This document shows positions 22,805-24,075 of a stretch of 24,075 nt of DNA, piece by piece. Position 1 is the stretch's first letter. The number at the start of each line of letters is the position of its first letter. The DNA comes from an uncultured Limnohabitans sp. (GTDB lineage Bacteria > Pseudomonadota > Gammaproteobacteria > Burkholderiales > Burkholderiaceae_C): contig CALEYZ010000046.1 of NCBI GenBank assembly GCA_937928195.1, forward strand, positions 1 through 24,075. Reading direction: 5' to 3'. Under the pieces are notes generated by a model. That model ran no database searches and had not been told where the DNA came from. It was given only the letters and a program-made list of their open reading frames with translations. The position numbers were made by a program, and so were the translations under genes.

Positions 22805-23824
22805 TCATTCAGCAGTGATATTGGCTTGTTTGATCAGATTGCCGTACTTGGCAAATTGCATTTTCAAGTCGGCAGCCAATTCATCTGGACTTGTCCCCTT
22901 GGGACTTAGGCCCAAGCCAAACAATTGTTCTTTGATGGCCGGATCAGCAATGGCCTTCACAATTTCAGCGTGCAATTTTTGAAGAATGGGCTTGGGTGTA
23001 CCCGCCGGTGCCATCATGGCGTACCAAGAGTTAAATTCAAAGCCACTCAAACCCGATTCAGACACGGTGGGCACATCGGGAAATTGTGACAAACGTTTAG
23101 GTGTTGTCACCGCAATCAAACGCAGCTTGCCAGCTTTGATCAATGAGCTGACAGTGGCAATTCCTTGAAATGCCACTTGCACCTCATGCCCTGCAACGCC
23201 CACAGCCGCTTGTGTCGCACCTTTGTATGGAACATGCGTCAATTGCACCCCCGCTTGCGAAGCAAACAAGGCCATGGCTATGTGCTGCGGACTGCCATTG
23301 CCACCTGAACCGTAGTTGATTTGACCAGGCGATTTTTTGGCGGCTGCAATCAAGTCAGCCGCAGTTCGAATATTGGAGTCTGAAGGAACAACAACGCCCC
23401 ACTCGACGGTGGCCACCAATGAAATCGGCTCAAAATCTTTTTGAATGTCCCAAGGCATTTTGGCTTGCAAATTGGGAAGCATGGTCATGATGCTGTCATT
23501 GAAGCCCCCCAAGGTGTAACCATCTGGGGATGATTTGGCCACTCGGTCAGCGCCAATCAGTCCTGCTGCACCCGCTTGGTTTTCAATGGCAATGCCGGTA
23601 CCCATGTTAGAGGCCACTTTTTGCATCACGATGCGCGCAGCATTGTCAACAGCGCTGCCAGCCGCCAAGGGAACGATGAGCTTAATGGGTTTTGACGGAT
23701 AGCCACTGGGTTGCGCCATCACTGGCAGTGCTGCCACCAACGCACTGCCAAGCAGCAGTGACGCCAGCCAATTTCCAACACGCACACTGCGCTTAGGTTG
23801 AAGGGTCAGAAGGAGTTGGTTCAT
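22805..23824 (-). CDS. Bug-family (tripartite tricarboxylate) periplasmic solute receptor
   Basis: A 339-residue periplasmic binding protein. It has a long N-region and a signal peptide ending near residue 38 (ALPVMAQP). Family segments: IKLIVPLAAGSAVDNAARI, NQAGAAGLIGADRVA, DGYTLGG, and THVPYKGATQAAVG in the second lobe. GGAGA Shine-Dalgarno 8 bases before ATG 23824. It starts 15 bases after the stop of an Ldh-family dehydrogenase on the same strand, so the ligand may be a hydroxy acid such as malate, lactate or sulfolactate (inference). As with the other two Bug genes, there are no TctAB partners in view. Confidence 0.93.
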   Translation of the reverse strand: MNQLLLTLQPKRSVRVGNWLASLLLGSALVAALPVMAQPSGYPSKPIKLIVPLAAGSAVDNAARIVMQKVASNMGTGIAIENQAGAAGLIGADRVAKSSPDGYTLGGFNDSIMTMLPNLQAKMPWDIQKDFEPISLVATVEWGVVVPSDSNIRTAADLIAAAKKSPGQINYGSGGNGSPQHIAMALFASQAGVQLTHVPYKGATQAAVGVAGHEVQVAFQGIATVSSLIKAGKLRLIAVTTPKRLSQFPDVPTVSESGLSGFEFNSWYAMMAPAGTPKPILQKLHAEIVKAIADPAIKEQLFGLGLSPKGTSPDELAADLKMQFAKYGNLIKQANITAE

Positions 23825-23839
23825 GTTTGTGTCTCCGAT

Positions 23840-24075
23840 TTAGAACTGGATCGCTTGCAACGGTGTGATCTTCAATTGGACAGCCAATTCACTCAACTGT
23901 TTCACCAAACTGGGCGCCAACAGTACACCTTGTGTTTCGTGCTCTGTCCGCTTGTGATGGCTTTGTTCGCCCGGCAACCAGATGCGATCGACACCTGGCA
24001 TGCGCTCGGCACCTCGCAGTTCACGCACCAGTCGATCCACGTTTTGTTTGAATTCATCAATGTCACCAAAGGCCG
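23840..24075 (-). CDS. Ldh-family (malate/lactate dehydrogenase type 2) oxidoreductase, 5' part outside window
   Basis: Only the last 77 residues are present, starting in ...AFGDIDEFKQNVDRLVREL. The piece AERMPGVDRIWLPGEQ and the downstream region up to the end LQAIQF match the C-terminus of the LDH_2 family, NAD(P)-dependent dehydrogenases for 2-hydroxy acids such as malate, L-sulfolactate and ureidoglycolate. It is the upstream neighbour (15 bases) of a Bug receptor gene. No catalytic residues lie in the visible piece, so the assignment rests on this C-terminal pattern. Confidence 0.75.
   Translation of the reverse strand, partial: AFGDIDEFKQNVDRLVRELRGAERMPGVDRIWLPGEQSHHKRTEHETQGVLLAPSLVKQLSELAVQLKITPLQAIQF

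Noticed and set aside
1..24075. Mobile elements, CRISPR, tRNA/rRNA genes, prophage or defence systems
   Set aside because: Read for transposase-like proteins, regular direct repeats with spacers, cloverleaf genes and phage or nuclease motifs; none was seen. The Bug genes and MFS genes are repeated families, not duplicated DNA.

Overview
The window looks like chromosomal DNA of a betaproteobacterium of the order Burkholderiales, most likely a Comamonadaceae member (Limnohabitans/Rhodoferax/Polaromonas-like). The grounds are three Bug-family (TTT-type) solute receptors with no membrane partner genes nearby, moderate GC, dense gene packing, and gene families common in that group (DUF3297, DUF2946, DUF1800/DUF1501, PurT). 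The taxonomic call is inference. Coding density is very high: no gene-free stretch exceeds about 150 bases, and I see no rRNA, tRNA, CRISPR, insertion sequence or prophage gene.

Layout. (1) 1-1968: a Cys-type sulfatase, cut by the left edge, diverges from a Bug receptor. (2) 1982-5803, minus strand: a metal (probably copper) cluster of DUF2946 protein, TonB-dependent outer-membrane receptor, and a YcnI-like/PCuAC fusion protein with an intact copper-binding motif. (3) 5827-8989: purT, a strong bidirectional terminator, a nitroreductase-family oxidoreductase and a divergent MFS transporter. (4) 8970-14771, minus strand: a five-gene compact operon of DUF3297 protein, MFS transporter, pyrrolidone-carboxylate peptidase (pcp), a lipoprotein alkylsulfatase-like metallo-hydrolase and a GMC alcohol oxidoreductase. 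The last two could act in sequence: alkyl sulfate to alcohol, then alcohol to aldehyde. (5) 14835-18802, plus strand, divergent from the operon: an exported trio of DUF1800 lipoprotein, Tat-exported DUF1501 protein and a secreted alpha/beta hydrolase, with overlapping or touching genes. (6) 18788-21493, minus strand: a PchB-like chorismate mutase, a Bug receptor and an FAD-dependent oxidoreductase, all overlapping and so probably translationally coupled. (7) 21576-24075: a CPA2-type cation/proton antiporter, then (minus strand) a Bug receptor downstream of an Ldh-family dehydrogenase cut by the right edge.

Most of the window reads as catabolic and scavenging functions for organic acids, sulfate esters, alcohols and metal ions, fitting a free-living heterotroph. 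The least understood parts are the DUF1800/DUF1501/hydrolase export trio, the chorismate mutase-Bug-FAD operon, and the fused YcnI-PCuAC protein with its TonB receptor. Several start codons were set from Shine-Dalgarno position and homologous N-termini rather than from the longest open frame: TonB receptor GTG 5326, nitroreductase ATG 7666, GMC ATG 10577, alkylsulfatase ATG 12555, pcp TTG 13211, DUF1800 ATG 14835, DUF1501 ATG 16542, FAD oxidoreductase TTG 20152.
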